From: Rathayibacter sp. VKM Ac-2879
Lineage (GTDB): Bacteria; Actinomycetota; Actinomycetes; Actinomycetales; Microbacteriaceae
Direction of reading: 5' to 3'
NCBI RefSeq assembly: GCF_015351245.1
Contig: NZ_JADKSO010000001.1
Location: forward strand, 868,001-932,000
Length of the DNA stretch: 64,000 nucleotides
The notes under the pieces were generated by a model that saw only the letters and a list, made by a program, of their open reading frames with translations, did not search any database and was not told the DNA's origin. A program made the translations under genes and the position numbers. Position 1 is the stretch's first letter, and each line of letters starts with the position of its first letter. Of the stretch, positions 1-8,528 are shown one piece after another.

Positions 1-530
1 GCTGAGGCAGAACCGCCACTAGTGTCGCGCACGGGCTCGCGCTTCGACCCGGTCGCCAATGCAGATCGGCTGGCAATCGGTTTCGAGGTGCCTGGTGCAA
101 TGGGGTACGGCTGCGGTGCGGACTCGAGTCGGTAGTCGTTGGGCGCAGGTCAGTGGAGAGCGTTGGCCGCGGCGGCGCGCTCCACCGCGGTGAAGGCGGA
201 CCGTCCAGTCCCCGTTGTCGTAGTTCACCGTGACGCTCCGAGAGCCCTTCTCGTCGGTGGAGGAGAGCCCGAGCGGAGGAAGTCCGCATGGCAGGGGCGA
301 GCCATGGGGCACCTGCATGCCCGGTTGTGGCCGCCGCGAAGGGAAGAGCAACGGGCTCGCTCACCGCGTCGGGGCCGACCCGGTAATGTGTTCGGCCGCC
401 TGGTCGCGCTATGCCGTGATGGCCACCGGACGCGACGAACTCCTGGCGATGCCGCCGTCACTTTTCCCTCCTGCTGCATGGTCACGATGAGGCTGCTCCT
501 TCTCTGCCTGAGCTTCGACGACTTATTTAC
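1..530. other. Region without a supportable gene
   Basis: Open frames exist on both strands, but none combines a ribosome binding site, a recognisable family and plausible composition. A plus-strand frame open from base 1 to a TAG near 138 could be the tail of a gene entering from the left, and a minus-strand frame contains a protein-like stretch (SVTVNYDNGDWTVRL, around 190-240). I could not assign either. I see no RNA gene here. Confidence 0.4.
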
Positions 531-571
531 CGTCCTTGAAGACACTATGTGTGATAGTGTCCTAGAGGACG
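531..571. promoter_or_regulatory. Paired MarR-type operator upstream of the NTF2-like gene
   Basis: Two copies of an inverted repeat with consensus TGTCCT-NN-AGGACA lie at 531-544 (CGTCCTTGAAGACA) and 558-571 (TGTCCTAGAGGACG), 27 bp apart start to start. The 13-bp spacer ends in GTGATAG. The same pair with the same 27-bp spacing lies upstream of the SDR gene at 2060-2100 in the opposite orientation. This suggests one regulator controls both promoters, most likely the MarR protein at 2114-2644. The link to that regulator is inferred from proximity. Confidence 0.65.
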
Positions 572-654
572 GTTTCGGAGCCGCCGGGGTCCCGTTCAGC
601 GGATGCCTCGCCGCGTGCACGACAGGGATCTCTCATCGGAGAAGGGAACACACA

Positions 655-1014
655 ATGAGCAACAAGCTGGAAGACAATGAGCTGCCGGCCGCGGTGCGCG
701 GTTTCGTCGACGGATGGCAAGGGGGCGACGCGGACAAGGTCGGAGCGCTGTTCGCCGAGAACGCGGTGGTCTCGGACCAGGGCGAGACGCATCGTGGTCT
801 GGACGAGATCCGCGGCTGGATCAACAAGGACATCAACCTCTTCACCACGACCCTCTCGTTCCTGCGGGCGCGCGAGGTCGACGGCATGGTGGGAGCGTCG
901 TACCGCCTCGAGGGCGACTTCCCCGGCGGGGTCGCGGACCTGGAATACCAGTTCCACCTCAACGACGACGGGCAGATCGTCCAGCTTGACTTCGCGCCGG
1001 CGCAGGCCGTCTAG
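655..1014 (+). CDS. NTF2-like / SnoaL-type small protein
   Basis: A 119-residue protein of the nuclear-transport-factor-2-like (SnoaL-like) cone fold, a scaffold used by polyketide cyclases, isomerases and many stress-linked proteins of unknown substrate. The N-terminal helix pair (about residues 9-30, RGFVDGWQGGDADKVGALF) and the following strand (AVVSDQGETHRGLDEIRGW) match the usual pattern. No catalytic residue set is obvious, so no reaction is assigned. ATG 655 is chosen because GGAGAAGGG lies at the right distance upstream; a longer in-frame opening to 139 has no such site. The gene sits behind a double MarR-type operator shared with the SDR gene, so it is probably induced by the same signal. 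A strong hairpin follows the stop. Confidence 0.8.
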   Translation: MSNKLEDNELPAAVRGFVDGWQGGDADKVGALFAENAVVSDQGETHRGLDEIRGWINKDINLFTTTLSFLRAREVDGMVGASYRLEGDFPGGVADLEYQFHLNDDGQIVQLDFAPAQAV

Positions 1015-1024
1015 CTGACGAACA

Positions 1025-1062
1025 CGAGAAGAGGCCGCCCCAGCCAGGGCGGCCTCTTCTCG
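1025..1062 (+). terminator. Rho-independent-type hairpin after the NTF2-like gene
   Basis: A perfect 16-bp inverted repeat (1025-1040 with 1047-1062) with a 6-nt loop starts 10 nt after the stop codon. There is no long T tract, as is usual for high-GC actinobacterial terminators. Confidence 0.75.
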
Positions 1063-1162
1063 TTGCCAGGATGGCTCAGACTCGGCCGCAGCATCCAGCA
1101 GGGAGACGGCACCAGTGCTGGCAGGCTTGTCAGTATGGTGTGACCTTTGCGGCTGACGACAA

Positions 1163-1196
1163 CGCGCCGGCCAGCCGAGGTGCAGCTGACCGGCGC
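1163..1196 (-). terminator. Hairpin after the SDR gene
   Basis: A 13-bp stem with one mismatch (1163-1175 with 1184-1196) and an 8-nt loop lies 16 nt past the SDR stop codon on the minus strand. Confidence 0.6.
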
Positions 1197-1212
1197 GTGA
1201 GCTGACGTGTCG

Positions 1213-1998
1213 TCAGGCCGTGCGGACAGTCCCGCCGTCAATCACGACCTCGGCACCCACGATCGCTGATGCCCGATCGGACACGAGGAAGCCCACGAGG
1301 TCCGCCACCTCCTCCGTCTCGGCGAAGCGGCCCAGGGGCACGCCTCCGAGCGAATCGAGGACGAGCTGTGCGGCCTCCTCGCGACTGATCCCGTTGCCCT
1401 CGGCGATCCGGTCGTAGAACACCTTCGTGCCCTCCGTGCTGATGCCGCCGGGGCTGATCGTGTTGACGCGCACGCCCTTCGGTGCGACCTCGGTAGCGAG
1501 TCCCTTGCTGTAGGTGCGGAGCGCGCCCTTCGCTGCCGCGTAGGGGAGTGTGGACTCCCACTGCGGCACCTGGCGCTGGATCGAGGTGAAGTGCAGGACG
1601 ACCCCCGAACCATTGGTGATCATGGTGGGAATGAGTGCGGCGTCCAGGCGCACCGCGCCCAAAAGGTTGAGCTGGAGCTCGGCGATCCACTGCTCGTCGG
1701 AGATGACCGCGAAGCCGCCCGTCGGCGTCGATGATCCCCCGACAACGTGCACGAGGATGTCGACGCCACCGGCCTTCAGCATCTCCGCGGCGACGATCTC
1801 GGTGCCCTCCTTCGTGGAGGTGTCGGCGGCGATGAAGCGGTCGGGGCGGTCGTAGCCCTCCGGCATCGACCGAGCCGACACGTAGACGTCCGCCCCGAGT
1901 TCGCGCAGCCTCTTCACGACCGCTACGCCGGTGCCCTTCGTTCCTCCGGTGACCAACGTGCGGCGACCGTCCAGGCGATCGCGATCCGTGCTTGCCAT
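1213..1998 (-). CDS. SDR family NAD(P)-dependent oxidoreductase
   Basis: A 261-residue classical short-chain dehydrogenase/reductase. The cofactor loop TGGTKGTG is at about residues 17-24, the catalytic Ser lies in HFTSIQ (about 143), and the YAAAKG motif (about 156-161) supplies the Tyr and Lys. SPGGI and the C-terminal VIDGGT strand complete the fold. Substrate is unknown. It is transcribed away from a promoter region (2060-2100) carrying two copies of the TGTCCT/AGGACA operator, directly downstream of the divergently unrelated but same-strand MarR gene. The regulator therefore probably represses this gene and the NTF2-like gene together. Length and motifs are normal for the family. Confidence 0.9.
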   Translation of the reverse strand: MASTDRDRLDGRRTLVTGGTKGTGVAVVKRLRELGADVYVSARSMPEGYDRPDRFIAADTSTKEGTEIVAAEMLKAGGVDILVHVVGGSSTPTGGFAVISDEQWIAELQLNLLGAVRLDAALIPTMITNGSGVVLHFTSIQRQVPQWESTLPYAAAKGALRTYSKGLATEVAPKGVRVNTISPGGISTEGTKVFYDRIAEGNGISREEAAQLVLDSLGGVPLGRFAETEEVADLVGFLVSDRASAIVGAEVVIDGGTVRTA

Positions 1999-2059
1999 GT
2001 GTGTGTCCCATCACTCGATGAAGTCGTCAAGCGCTGACATGAAGCCGCGCTCCAAATCC

Positions 2060-2100
2060 TGTCCTGTGGGACAGTAGCACAAGTGTTGTCTTGGAGGACA
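2060..2100 (-). promoter_or_regulatory. Paired MarR-type operator and promoter of the SDR gene
   Basis: Operators TGTCCTGTGGGACA (2060-2073) and TGTCTTGGAGGACA (2087-2100) are spaced 27 bp start to start, exactly as in the pair at 531-571. Read on the minus strand, the spacer ends in GTGCTACTGT, which could supply a -10 element (TACTGT) lying against the second operator. That arrangement would let a dimer on either site block RNA polymerase. Confidence 0.65.
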
Positions 2101-2113
2101 TGAATGGGAGGCG

Positions 2114-2644
2114 TCACTCCTTGGGCGGGAGGAGGCCTCGTTCGAGCATCTTCTCGGCCGAGGTGATCGCGTCTTTGACGAACCTCACCGTGAGGTCGGT
2201 GTAGGTCTCGATGTCGCTCTCGGACCAGCCGTCGAGGACCTCCGCGATCATGCGGTCGCCGAGGGTGTACACGCCGTGGGCGGCGGTCTGACCGGCTTCC
2301 GTGAGGCTGATGAGGGTTGCCCGACGGTCGGAGGGATCGGTGCTGCGCCGCACCAAGCCGTCGGCTTCAAGCCGGCGCACGATCTTGCTCACATGCGAGG
2401 CCCCGGTGGACAGCACCTCCGACAGGGCGGAGGGCCGCATTGGACCCCAGGCGAGCAGATGCCGGAGGGTCGAGTGCGACTGCTGGTCGATGCTCTCCCC
2501 GCTCTTCGCGAGAATCTCGCCCTGAAAGGCGGGAGAGTCCCACAGCAGAATCAGCGCACTGAGGTTGGCCAGCAGCTCGGAGCGGTACGGGAAGTCGCTC
2601 GCGCGGCGCGGTCGCGCCGCCTCGGAGTCTGCACTGTCGCTCAT
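2114..2644 (-). CDS. MarR family transcriptional regulator
   Basis: A 176-residue winged-helix regulator. The DNA-binding core is at about residues 60-120: helices STLRHLLAWGPMRPSALSEVL and THVSKIVRRLEADGLVRR-type recognition, then the wing STDPSDRRATLISLTEAG. There is no cysteine in the protein, so thiol-based redox sensing of the OhrR type is unlikely and a small-molecule ligand is more probable. A -10-like TAGAGT lies 6 nt before the ATG, pointing to a leaderless message. It sits just upstream, on the same strand, of the SDR gene whose promoter carries the double TGTCCT/AGGACA operator. It is the obvious candidate to bind that site. Confidence 0.88.
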   Translation of the reverse strand: MSDSADSEAARPRRASDFPYRSELLANLSALILLWDSPAFQGEILAKSGESIDQQSHSTLRHLLAWGPMRPSALSEVLSTGASHVSKIVRRLEADGLVRRSTDPSDRRATLISLTEAGQTAAHGVYTLGDRMIAEVLDGWSESDIETYTDLTVRFVKDAITSAEKMLERGLLPPKE

Positions 2645-2650
2645 CCCGAA

Positions 2651-2656
2651 ACTCTA
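2651..2656 (-). promoter_or_regulatory. -10 element of the leaderless marR-type transcript
   Basis: TAGAGT read on the minus strand is followed by 6 nt and then the ATG at 2644, so transcription would begin at or next to the start codon. Confidence 0.45.
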
Positions 2657-3187
2657 CTGAGCGCGAGCGCGAATCAATGTCGCGCGAGACACCAGTGACA
2701 GACCGAGGAGCTGTCCAGTGCAGAGCCGCGGCAGAACGTCATCGCGGCGCCCGCGGGTGTGCGGGTGCCGCAGCAATCCACTTTAATGTCTTTTAGGACA
2801 GTAAGTGCTACTGTTGACCCATGGGTTCGAGCGGCGCAATCGAGTTTGGAGGCGGCGACGCGGCGCTGGGCCGGCCTCAAGATCGATGGCGAGGCACCGG
2901 GAGCACTTCCTCGAGCAAGTCGGCGTTCTGGTGCAATCGGTGCGGTCTTCCAGGGAGTCACCTTCTCTGAGGTGCTCCCAAAGAACGCTCTCAGTCACGT
3001 ACCCGCCAGCTCGAGAATGCTCCCCGACGAATGGACCATTAAACCCGTGCCGGGGATGCACCCACGCTTGCGCGTCCTGCTCTGCGAGGCGGACACATAG
3101 GCACCACATCCCGCTGCTCGTCGCCGCGAACGAGCCTGACCGGAGCCGTGACCGAACCCAGCCCCGGTCTTCGAGGAAAGAGGCTTC
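2657..3187. other. Non-coding or decayed stretch with a third operator copy
   Basis: About 530 bp in which no open frame looks like a protein. It contains the third operator copy (2787-2814). Directly after that operator an ATG at 2821 opens a frame of about 48 codons with no recognisable family, so a gene once controlled here may have decayed. The 3' end carries GAGGAAAGAGG, the ribosome binding site of the gene at 3188. Confidence 0.45.
2787..2814 (+). promoter_or_regulatory. Third MarR-type operator with adjoining -10-like element
   Basis: TGTCTTTTAGGACA (2787-2800) matches the operator found upstream of the NTF2-like and SDR genes. It is followed by GTGCTACTGT (2805-2814), identical to the ten bases found in the SDR promoter spacer. 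The orientation points to the right. There is no clear second operator at 27 bp. Confidence 0.5.
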
Positions 3188-4324
3188 ATGGGAACAATGG
3201 ACGAGCTGATCAACTCGACCGTGGTTGACCATCTGCGATCATCGCTGCATGCCGTGCAACCCACGCTCGACCTTTCGACGCTGACCGAGACGCGCACGGC
3301 CCTCGGCGAGATGCGGTTGCGGGACAGGGTCGACCTGGTACGGGACGCGCTCCTGACCGACCTCCCATCTCATTTCGCGTCATCGGAACGCATCGTGCAA
3401 GAGGTGCTCTCGGTGCCGGAGTTCGCGGGATGGATGATCTGGCCGACAACGGAGTTCGTCGCCGCACGAGCACTAGAAGACGGGTCGACGGGTGCATTCG
3501 ACGCGGCCATGATGCTCCTCGCGCGGCTGACTGTCGGACTCAGCAGCGAGTTCGCCATCCGCGACATGCTCATCGCTCGACCCGAGCGCGCGCTCGGCAT
3601 CATCCGCACCTGGACCGAGCACGAGAACGAGCACGTACGCCGGCTCACCAGCGAAGGCACACGCGCCTACCTGCCGTGGGCGAAACGCGTGCCCTGGCTG
3701 ATAGAGAACCCCGATGCCACCCGAGGGATCCTGGACACGCTGTACCGCGATGCTGCCGAGTACGTGCGGCGGTCGGTCGCCAACCACCTCAACGACCTCA
3801 GCCGCGTCGATCCCGCTCTGGTCACGCGCACAGCTCAGGGCTGGACCGAGCGAGCCGACGCGCACACGCCCTGGGTCATCCGCCGCGGTCTGCGCACCCT
3901 GGTCAAGAACGCCGACCCGGAAGCGCTCACGCTGCTCGGCTACTCCGGTACGCGCCTGCGCGTCGGGCTCCCGCAACTCTCGAGCACCACCGTCCGCTTC
4001 GAGGAGGCACTGACCTTCACTGCGGTCATCACCAACGACGGCGACACGGATGCGACTGTCGCGATCGACTACTCCATCGGGTTCCTGCGCTCCAACGGGA
4101 CCATCAGCCCCAAGACGTTCAAGCTGACCTCCCGCACGATCGCACCAGGCGAAAGCGTCACCGTCGCGAAGATCCACTCCTTCCGCCGCATCACCACCCG
4201 CACCTACTACCCCGGAACGCACTTCGTCACCGTGCAGGCCAATGGCACTCGCTCGCCCCGAGCCGACTTCACGGTGCACGAGGCGAGCGGCGACCCCTCC
4301 GCATCCCGAGGAGACAGCGCATAA
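3188..4324 (+). CDS. DNA alkylation repair protein (AlkD/AlkC-like HEAT-repeat family)
   Basis: A 378-residue protein resembling the HEAT-like-repeat DNA alkylation repair family. Repeated amphipathic helices run from about residue 40 to 260 and include characteristic stretches such as VRRLTSEGTRAYLPWAKRVP and VRRSVANHLNDLSRVDPALV. The C-terminal 110 residues form a beta-rich, Ig-like module (LTFTAVITNDGDTDATVAIDY), as seen in AlkC-type members. By family knowledge these are glycosylases that remove N-alkylated purines without base flipping. The active-site Asp/Glu cannot be placed by eye. The start has GAGGAAAGAGG 5 nt upstream; a second ATG lies 3 codons further on. A MarR-type operator lies about 375 bp upstream, and its relevance is uncertain. 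Confidence 0.78.
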   Translation: MGTMDELINSTVVDHLRSSLHAVQPTLDLSTLTETRTALGEMRLRDRVDLVRDALLTDLPSHFASSERIVQEVLSVPEFAGWMIWPTTEFVAARALEDGSTGAFDAAMMLLARLTVGLSSEFAIRDMLIARPERALGIIRTWTEHENEHVRRLTSEGTRAYLPWAKRVPWLIENPDATRGILDTLYRDAAEYVRRSVANHLNDLSRVDPALVTRTAQGWTERADAHTPWVIRRGLRTLVKNADPEALTLLGYSGTRLRVGLPQLSSTTVRFEEALTFTAVITNDGDTDATVAIDYSIGFLRSNGTISPKTFKLTSRTIAPGESVTVAKIHSFRRITTRTYYPGTHFVTVQANGTRSPRADFTVHEASGDPSASRGDSA

Positions 4325-4348
4325 CCGAGCCGACGGCCCGGCCGCGGT

Positions 4349-6307
4349 TCAGCCGCAGCGCAGCGCTGGGTAGGCGGTCGTCGACGTGGACGTCGCCTTC
4401 ACGCCATTCACCGTCCCGCTCGCGGCGATCGAGACCTGGCCTGCCTGGATCGATGCGGCACGAGTGGTGAACGCCGCGGAGACGGTCTTGCCGGGTTGGA
4501 CGGCGGTCACGCTCTTGACACCCCAGGGCGTGGTGGTAACCAGATCGACCGGCACAGCGTTGGCATTCGTGCTGGAGACCGTGACCACGACCCGCCCCAC
4601 TACGCACCGCGCGGCGGTCGTGCTGGCGAGAGACAACGCCGGCGCCGGGCGGACGTCAAGGGCGGACTTCGCCCACTTCTGGTTGGGCTGACCGTTGCAG
4701 TCCCACAGCAGCAGTCCGGTGCCGGCCGCCGTCAAACCGCGGTCGACGTCGAGGCATTTGCCAGCCAGGACGCTCCGGAGGGAACCATCGGTGCCGATCG
4801 TCCACTTCTGGTTCTGCTGGCTGTTGCACTCCCAGAAGAGGACCGCCGTACCGTTGGCCGTGAGGCTGCGGTCGACGTCGAGGCACTTGCCGCCGACCAT
4901 GAGCTGCTGGTCGCGCTCGACGAGGCGCTGCGAGAGCGAGTTCGCGGAGCAGTCGGCGATGATCGCGCGATCGCCGTCGTTGAGCGCTCCGCCGGCGGCG
5001 TCGACGCAGCGCTGCGCGAGCTCGGACTTCAGGGCGAACGTCGTGCTATCGACGCTGCCGGGCGTGATGCGCAGGAGGGCGAGGCCGTGCCGGGGAACGG
5101 ACGCTGCGATCGATCCGGTGCTGTTCGAGGTTCCGCCCGTGTAGAGGTCCTCGACCGAGTAGCCGGTCGTTGTGGTCAGTCCGATCTCGGCCGCGGTGGT
5201 GCGGATCGCCGTGCTCGACCCGCCGCGGTTGAGGAGCCCCACCGTGACGCTGCCGTCGGACATGGGCTTGGCCCAGACCTCGACGTCGCCGTCGTCCCGG
5301 ACGCGTGCCGCCTGCTTGCCGTTCGGGTCCTGGTTGACGGCGATGATGCGCTTGTTCGTCAGGATCGTCCGGGTGTCGGCCGACATCGTGGTGATGTCGT
5401 TGCCGGCGATCAGCGGTGAGCCCATCAGCGCCCACATGCCGAAGTGCGCCCGATTCTCGGTGGGGGAGAGGACGTTGTTCTTGCCGACCTCGAGCATGTC
5501 GGGGTCGTTCCAGTGGCCGGGTCCGTTCCAGGCGGTCAGGCCCGCCTGCACGTCGAGGATCTCGGTGACCCCCATGAAGCAGTCGGCTGTGCAGCCGGAG
5601 GACCACGTTGCGGTGATGTCCTCGGTGGTCCGCCACATGTCGGCGATGTCGCCCCAGTAGTACTCTGCGCCGCGGTTGGGCTGGGCGCTGTTGGGGTTGA
5701 TCGAGTAGACGATCGGGCGCCCCGTGCCGCGCAGGGCGTCCCGCATCAGGGTGAACGCGTCGATCTGCTCCTGCAGCGTGCCTTCCTGCGAGCACCAGTC
5801 GTACTTGAGGAAGTCGACGCCCCATGATGCGAACGTGTTCGCGTCCTGGACCTCGTGTCCGCGCGCTCCGGTCGCCCCGGGCGTGGCGCCGAACAGCTGC
5901 GCGCAGGTCTTGTCGCGGGGTGCCTGGTAGATGCCGAACTTCAGCCCCTTCGAGTGGATGTAGTCGCCCAGCGCCTTCATTCCCGACGGGAAGCGGACGG
6001 GGTCTGCTTGGAGGCTGCCGTCGGCGGCGCGGTTCGGCGACTGCCAGCAGTCGTCCACGACGACGTACTCGTACCCGGCGTCCTTCATTCCGGAGGACAC
6101 CATTGCGTCGGCGGCGCCACGGATTTTGGCCTCGTCGATCCCGCAGTAGAAGGTGTTCCAGCTGTTCCAGCCGAGTGGTGGAGTGAGTGCCGGGCTGTTC
6201 GTCGCGGCCTCGCTCGGTGCAGGCGGAGTGACACTCAGCAGTGCTGCAGCGGCCAGGACGACCGCCGTCAGCATCGCCCAGGGTCGCCGTCGCGTGTGTC
6301 TCGTCAT
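4349..6307 (-). CDS. Secreted GH27 alpha-galactosidase with ricin-type lectin domain
   Basis: A 652-residue exported glycoside hydrolase. The signal peptide (residues 1-35, Arg-rich start then AMLTAVVLAAAALLSV) precedes the GH27 barrel, which opens with LTPPLGWNSWNTFYCGI. The barrel carries the nucleophile region FLKYDWC and the acid/base region GHWNDPDMLEVG. The barrel is followed by a beta sandwich, then a ricin-B-type lectin segment with two copies of KCLDVDR...QNQKW. A C-terminal module of about 90 residues resembles an exo-galactosidase-associated Ig-like domain. It should release terminal alpha-galactose from plant galactosides outside the cell. ATG 6307 is preceded by GAGGA; an upstream in-frame ATG would add a non-signal extension. 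A LacI-type palindrome lies at 6479-6496. Confidence 0.93.
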   Translation of the reverse strand: MTRHTRRRPWAMLTAVVLAAAALLSVTPPAPSEAATNSPALTPPLGWNSWNTFYCGIDEAKIRGAADAMVSSGMKDAGYEYVVVDDCWQSPNRAADGSLQADPVRFPSGMKALGDYIHSKGLKFGIYQAPRDKTCAQLFGATPGATGARGHEVQDANTFASWGVDFLKYDWCSQEGTLQEQIDAFTLMRDALRGTGRPIVYSINPNSAQPNRGAEYYWGDIADMWRTTEDITATWSSGCTADCFMGVTEILDVQAGLTAWNGPGHWNDPDMLEVGKNNVLSPTENRAHFGMWALMGSPLIAGNDITTMSADTRTILTNKRIIAVNQDPNGKQAARVRDDGDVEVWAKPMSDGSVTVGLLNRGGSSTAIRTTAAEIGLTTTTGYSVEDLYTGGTSNSTGSIAASVPRHGLALLRITPGSVDSTTFALKSELAQRCVDAAGGALNDGDRAIIADCSANSLSQRLVERDQQLMVGGKCLDVDRSLTANGTAVLFWECNSQQNQKWTIGTDGSLRSVLAGKCLDVDRGLTAAGTGLLLWDCNGQPNQKWAKSALDVRPAPALSLASTTAARCVVGRVVVTVSSTNANAVPVDLVTTTPWGVKSVTAVQPGKTVSAAFTTRAASIQAGQVSIAASGTVNGVKATSTSTTAYPALRCG

Positions 6308-6478
6308 TGAGAGTCCTCGTGTTCGATCTGTATGTGGGGGAAGTATCGTCGACCTCTGCGTCGTGGACGCGCAGGCCAGCGGGGGAGGCGCCATCCGGAG
6401 GTCTCGGATACGACGACCCGGGCCTCATCGGTGCGGCCATGGGTCGGCCGTTCAGCGGAGGTGCTGAGCGTTCGTTCT

Positions 6479-6496
6479 GATGTTAGCGTCAACATC
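6479..6496. promoter_or_regulatory. LacI-family-type operator upstream of the alpha-galactosidase
   Basis: GATGTTAGCGTCAACATC is a palindrome whose core TGTTAGCGTCAACA closely resembles the TGTTAGCGCTAACA operators bound by LacI-family sugar regulators in actinobacteria. It lies about 170 bp upstream of the GH27 start. No LacI gene is present in the window, so the regulator must be encoded elsewhere. Confidence 0.55.
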
Positions 6497-6900
6497 CGTA
6501 TCCCCGTGGCGCATCTTCACGCGGTACCAGGTTACTCGTGCCGTCGTCGATCGCCCCAGCGTCGTGGCGAGAGTTGCGGCAGTAGTCGCGGACAACGGCG
6601 CCTCGGTGGAGACCCTCGCTCACACCTCGCCGCGCAGACCGGGCGTCGGATCGTGATCCCACTACGAGCCTTCTCATCGGAACTCGCTCGGCACCGGAAC
6701 GCGAACGTCGAAAGGCCGTCGCCGCGCTCGATCGACACGAAGACGTCCGGGCAGTGGCATCGATACTCCGCCTCGAACAACCGACGCAATCGGACACATC
6801 ACGCGAGAACACCTCGAGCCACTCCGGAATAAGGTCTCCTTGTTTTCAGAGAAACCATCTGCCGTGTCGACGCCCAGTTCACCCTCGGTTCGGACGCGTT
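6497..6900. other. Intergenic stretch, no gene recognised
   Basis: About 400 bp between the GH27 promoter region and the terminator of the exporter. Several frames are open on both strands, but none has a family signature or ribosome binding site. It may be gene debris. Confidence 0.4.
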
Positions 6901-6940
6901 CGCCGCAGAGCCCCGGCGAGAGGGCCGGGGCTCTGCGGCG
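6901..6940 (-). terminator. Terminator of the MFS exporter gene
   Basis: A perfect 17-bp inverted repeat (6901-6917 with 6924-6940) with a 6-nt loop lies 35 nt downstream of the exporter stop codon. Confidence 0.8.
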
Positions 6941-6975
6941 CCGGGCGTCGTCCCGGCGAAGGGTTTCGAGCGGGG

Positions 6976-8409
6976 TTAGCGGTGCTGATCCTTGCTGAGG
7001 AGGGCGACCGCGGCTCCGGCCACGGCGATGCCGGCGGCGCTGAGGAACAGCCAGGAGAAGCCTCCCGTCAGGGCCTCCGGCGCGGCGACTCCCGTGCGGA
7101 CCAGGGACTCCGTGCGGATGGCGGCGACGGTGGACAGCACCGCCAGCCCGAGCGCACCGCCGATCTGCTGGCTGGTGTTGACCAAGCCGCCGGCCAGGCC
7201 CGATTCGCCACCCTCGACACCGTCGACCGAGAGTTGGGTCGTGGTCACGAAGGCGCCACCCAGGCCGATCCCGATGAGGACGGTCGGGCCGAGCAGCTGG
7301 CCGACGAACCCGGCGTCCGCCGGCGCGAACGACAGCCACACCAGTCCGGCGGCCAGCGCCAGGAGTGAGCCGACGAGAGTGACCTTCGTTCCGACCCGGG
7401 TGATCAGCGCGGGAGCCACTCCGGCGACGACGACGAGCGCCCCGGCGAGCGGCAGCTGCGTCAGACCGGTGGTCAGCGCGTCGTAGCCCAGGATGGCCTG
7501 CATGTAGACGGAGAGGGCGAAGAACAGGGCAACCATCGCGGCGCCGATGAGGAGCATCACGATGTTGCCGACGGTCAGGTTGCGGTTGGCGAAGATGCTG
7601 AGTGGCACGAGGGGATCGGCGGCGCGGCGCTCGATGAGGATGAACGCGGCGCCGAGGACGAGCGCAGCCGCAGCCAAGCCCAGGGTGAGCGGGTGCACGA
7701 ATCCGAGCTGCTCGACCGCGCTCAGGGCCCCGACCGCTGCGACGAGAGCGCCCGTGACTGTCGCGGCTCCGGCCATGTCCAGCTTGCTGGTGGCACCTAC
7801 GGTGTCGCGCGTCACGAGGAATGGAACGGAGGCGAGCACAAGCAGCCCGATCGGGACATTGACGAAGAAGACCGACTGCCAGCCGAGGGCTGAGGTCAGG
7901 ACACCGCCGAGCAGGACGCCCGCGGCGGAGCCGATGCCGGCCACGCCGCCCCACACGCCGAGCGCCTTCGACCGCTCTGCGCTGCCGGGAAACAGATGCG
8001 TGAGCAGGGCGAGTGCGGCGGGAGCAAGCAACGCGGCAGAGGCGCCCTGGAGGGAGCGGGCCGCGAGTAGCATCCCGCTGCTTGTCGAAAGCCCGGCCAG
8101 TGCGGAGGCGCCGATGAAGCCGGCGACGCCGATCAGGAAGACTCGGCGGTGACCGTAGCGGTCGGCGAGCCGTCCACCGAGGAGGAGGAGACCGCCGAAG
8201 GCGAGCACGTAGGCGGTGATGACCCAGGCCAGGGCAGCGGTGTCCAGGTGAAGCTGCTCGCCGAGGATCGGCAGCGCGATGTTGACGATGGACGCGTCGA
8301 GAACGACGAGGAACTGCGCGAGGGCGAGCACCGTGAGTGCTAGCCACCGATGCGAGCTCCGCGGGCCGGTACCCCCGGCGGAGGTGGGGACCAAGAGTGC
8401 AGTCGACAT
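6976..8409 (-). CDS. DHA2-family MFS drug:proton antiporter
   Basis: A 477-residue integral membrane protein with about 14 hydrophobic segments. It carries the DHA2 signatures: LDASIVNIALP in helix 1, the motif-A loop GGRLADRYGHRRVF (about residues 78-91), and an antiporter motif-C-like GSAAGVLLGGVL in helix 5. The family exports cationic or amphipathic drugs using the proton gradient. The gene is downstream of a TetR regulator on the same strand, and its promoter region contains an operator (8435-8452) shared with the regulator's own promoter. It is therefore probably de-repressed by one of its substrates. Confidence 0.9.
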   Translation of the reverse strand: MSTALLVPTSAGGTGPRSSHRWLALTVLALAQFLVVLDASIVNIALPILGEQLHLDTAALAWVITAYVLAFGGLLLLGGRLADRYGHRRVFLIGVAGFIGASALAGLSTSSGMLLAARSLQGASAALLAPAALALLTHLFPGSAERSKALGVWGGVAGIGSAAGVLLGGVLTSALGWQSVFFVNVPIGLLVLASVPFLVTRDTVGATSKLDMAGAATVTGALVAAVGALSAVEQLGFVHPLTLGLAAAALVLGAAFILIERRAADPLVPLSIFANRNLTVGNIVMLLIGAAMVALFFALSVYMQAILGYDALTTGLTQLPLAGALVVVAGVAPALITRVGTKVTLVGSLLALAAGLVWLSFAPADAGFVGQLLGPTVLIGIGLGGAFVTTTQLSVDGVEGGESGLAGGLVNTSQQIGGALGLAVLSTVAAIRTESLVRTGVAAPEALTGGFSWLFLSAAGIAVAGAAVALLSKDQHR

Positions 8410-8434
8410 GAAGGGCTAACCTTTCATTAGGAGA

Positions 8435-8452
8435 GTGAATAGTCACTCACTT
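8435..8452. promoter_or_regulatory. TetR operator in front of the MFS exporter
   Basis: AGTGAATAGTCACTCACT matches the site at 9093-9110 at AGTGA-N-T-NNN-CACTCACT. Both contain a GAGTGA/TCACTC dyad. It lies 26 bp upstream of the exporter start codon. Confidence 0.65.
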
Positions 8453-8528
8453 GGAGGGAAATGAACTGGTCGGAGGGACGCGAGTTGATCGGAGGAGCGG
8501 GCGCGGCGGTCGGGGGCCGCGTGACCGA

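Noticed and set aside
250-310. Stretch resembling the GAGGAAAGTCC core of RNase P RNA
   Set aside because: Only about ten bases match and the conserved flanking helices cannot be found.
2805-3209. Open frame of 134 codons upstream of the alkylation-repair gene
   Set aside because: Arg/Ser-rich shadow composition, no family, no ribosome binding site, and it overlaps the real gene start.
6674-8446. 590-codon frame antiparallel in phase to the MFS exporter
   Set aside because: Arg/Pro-rich translation typical of a shadow frame; the exporter in another frame has full family motifs.
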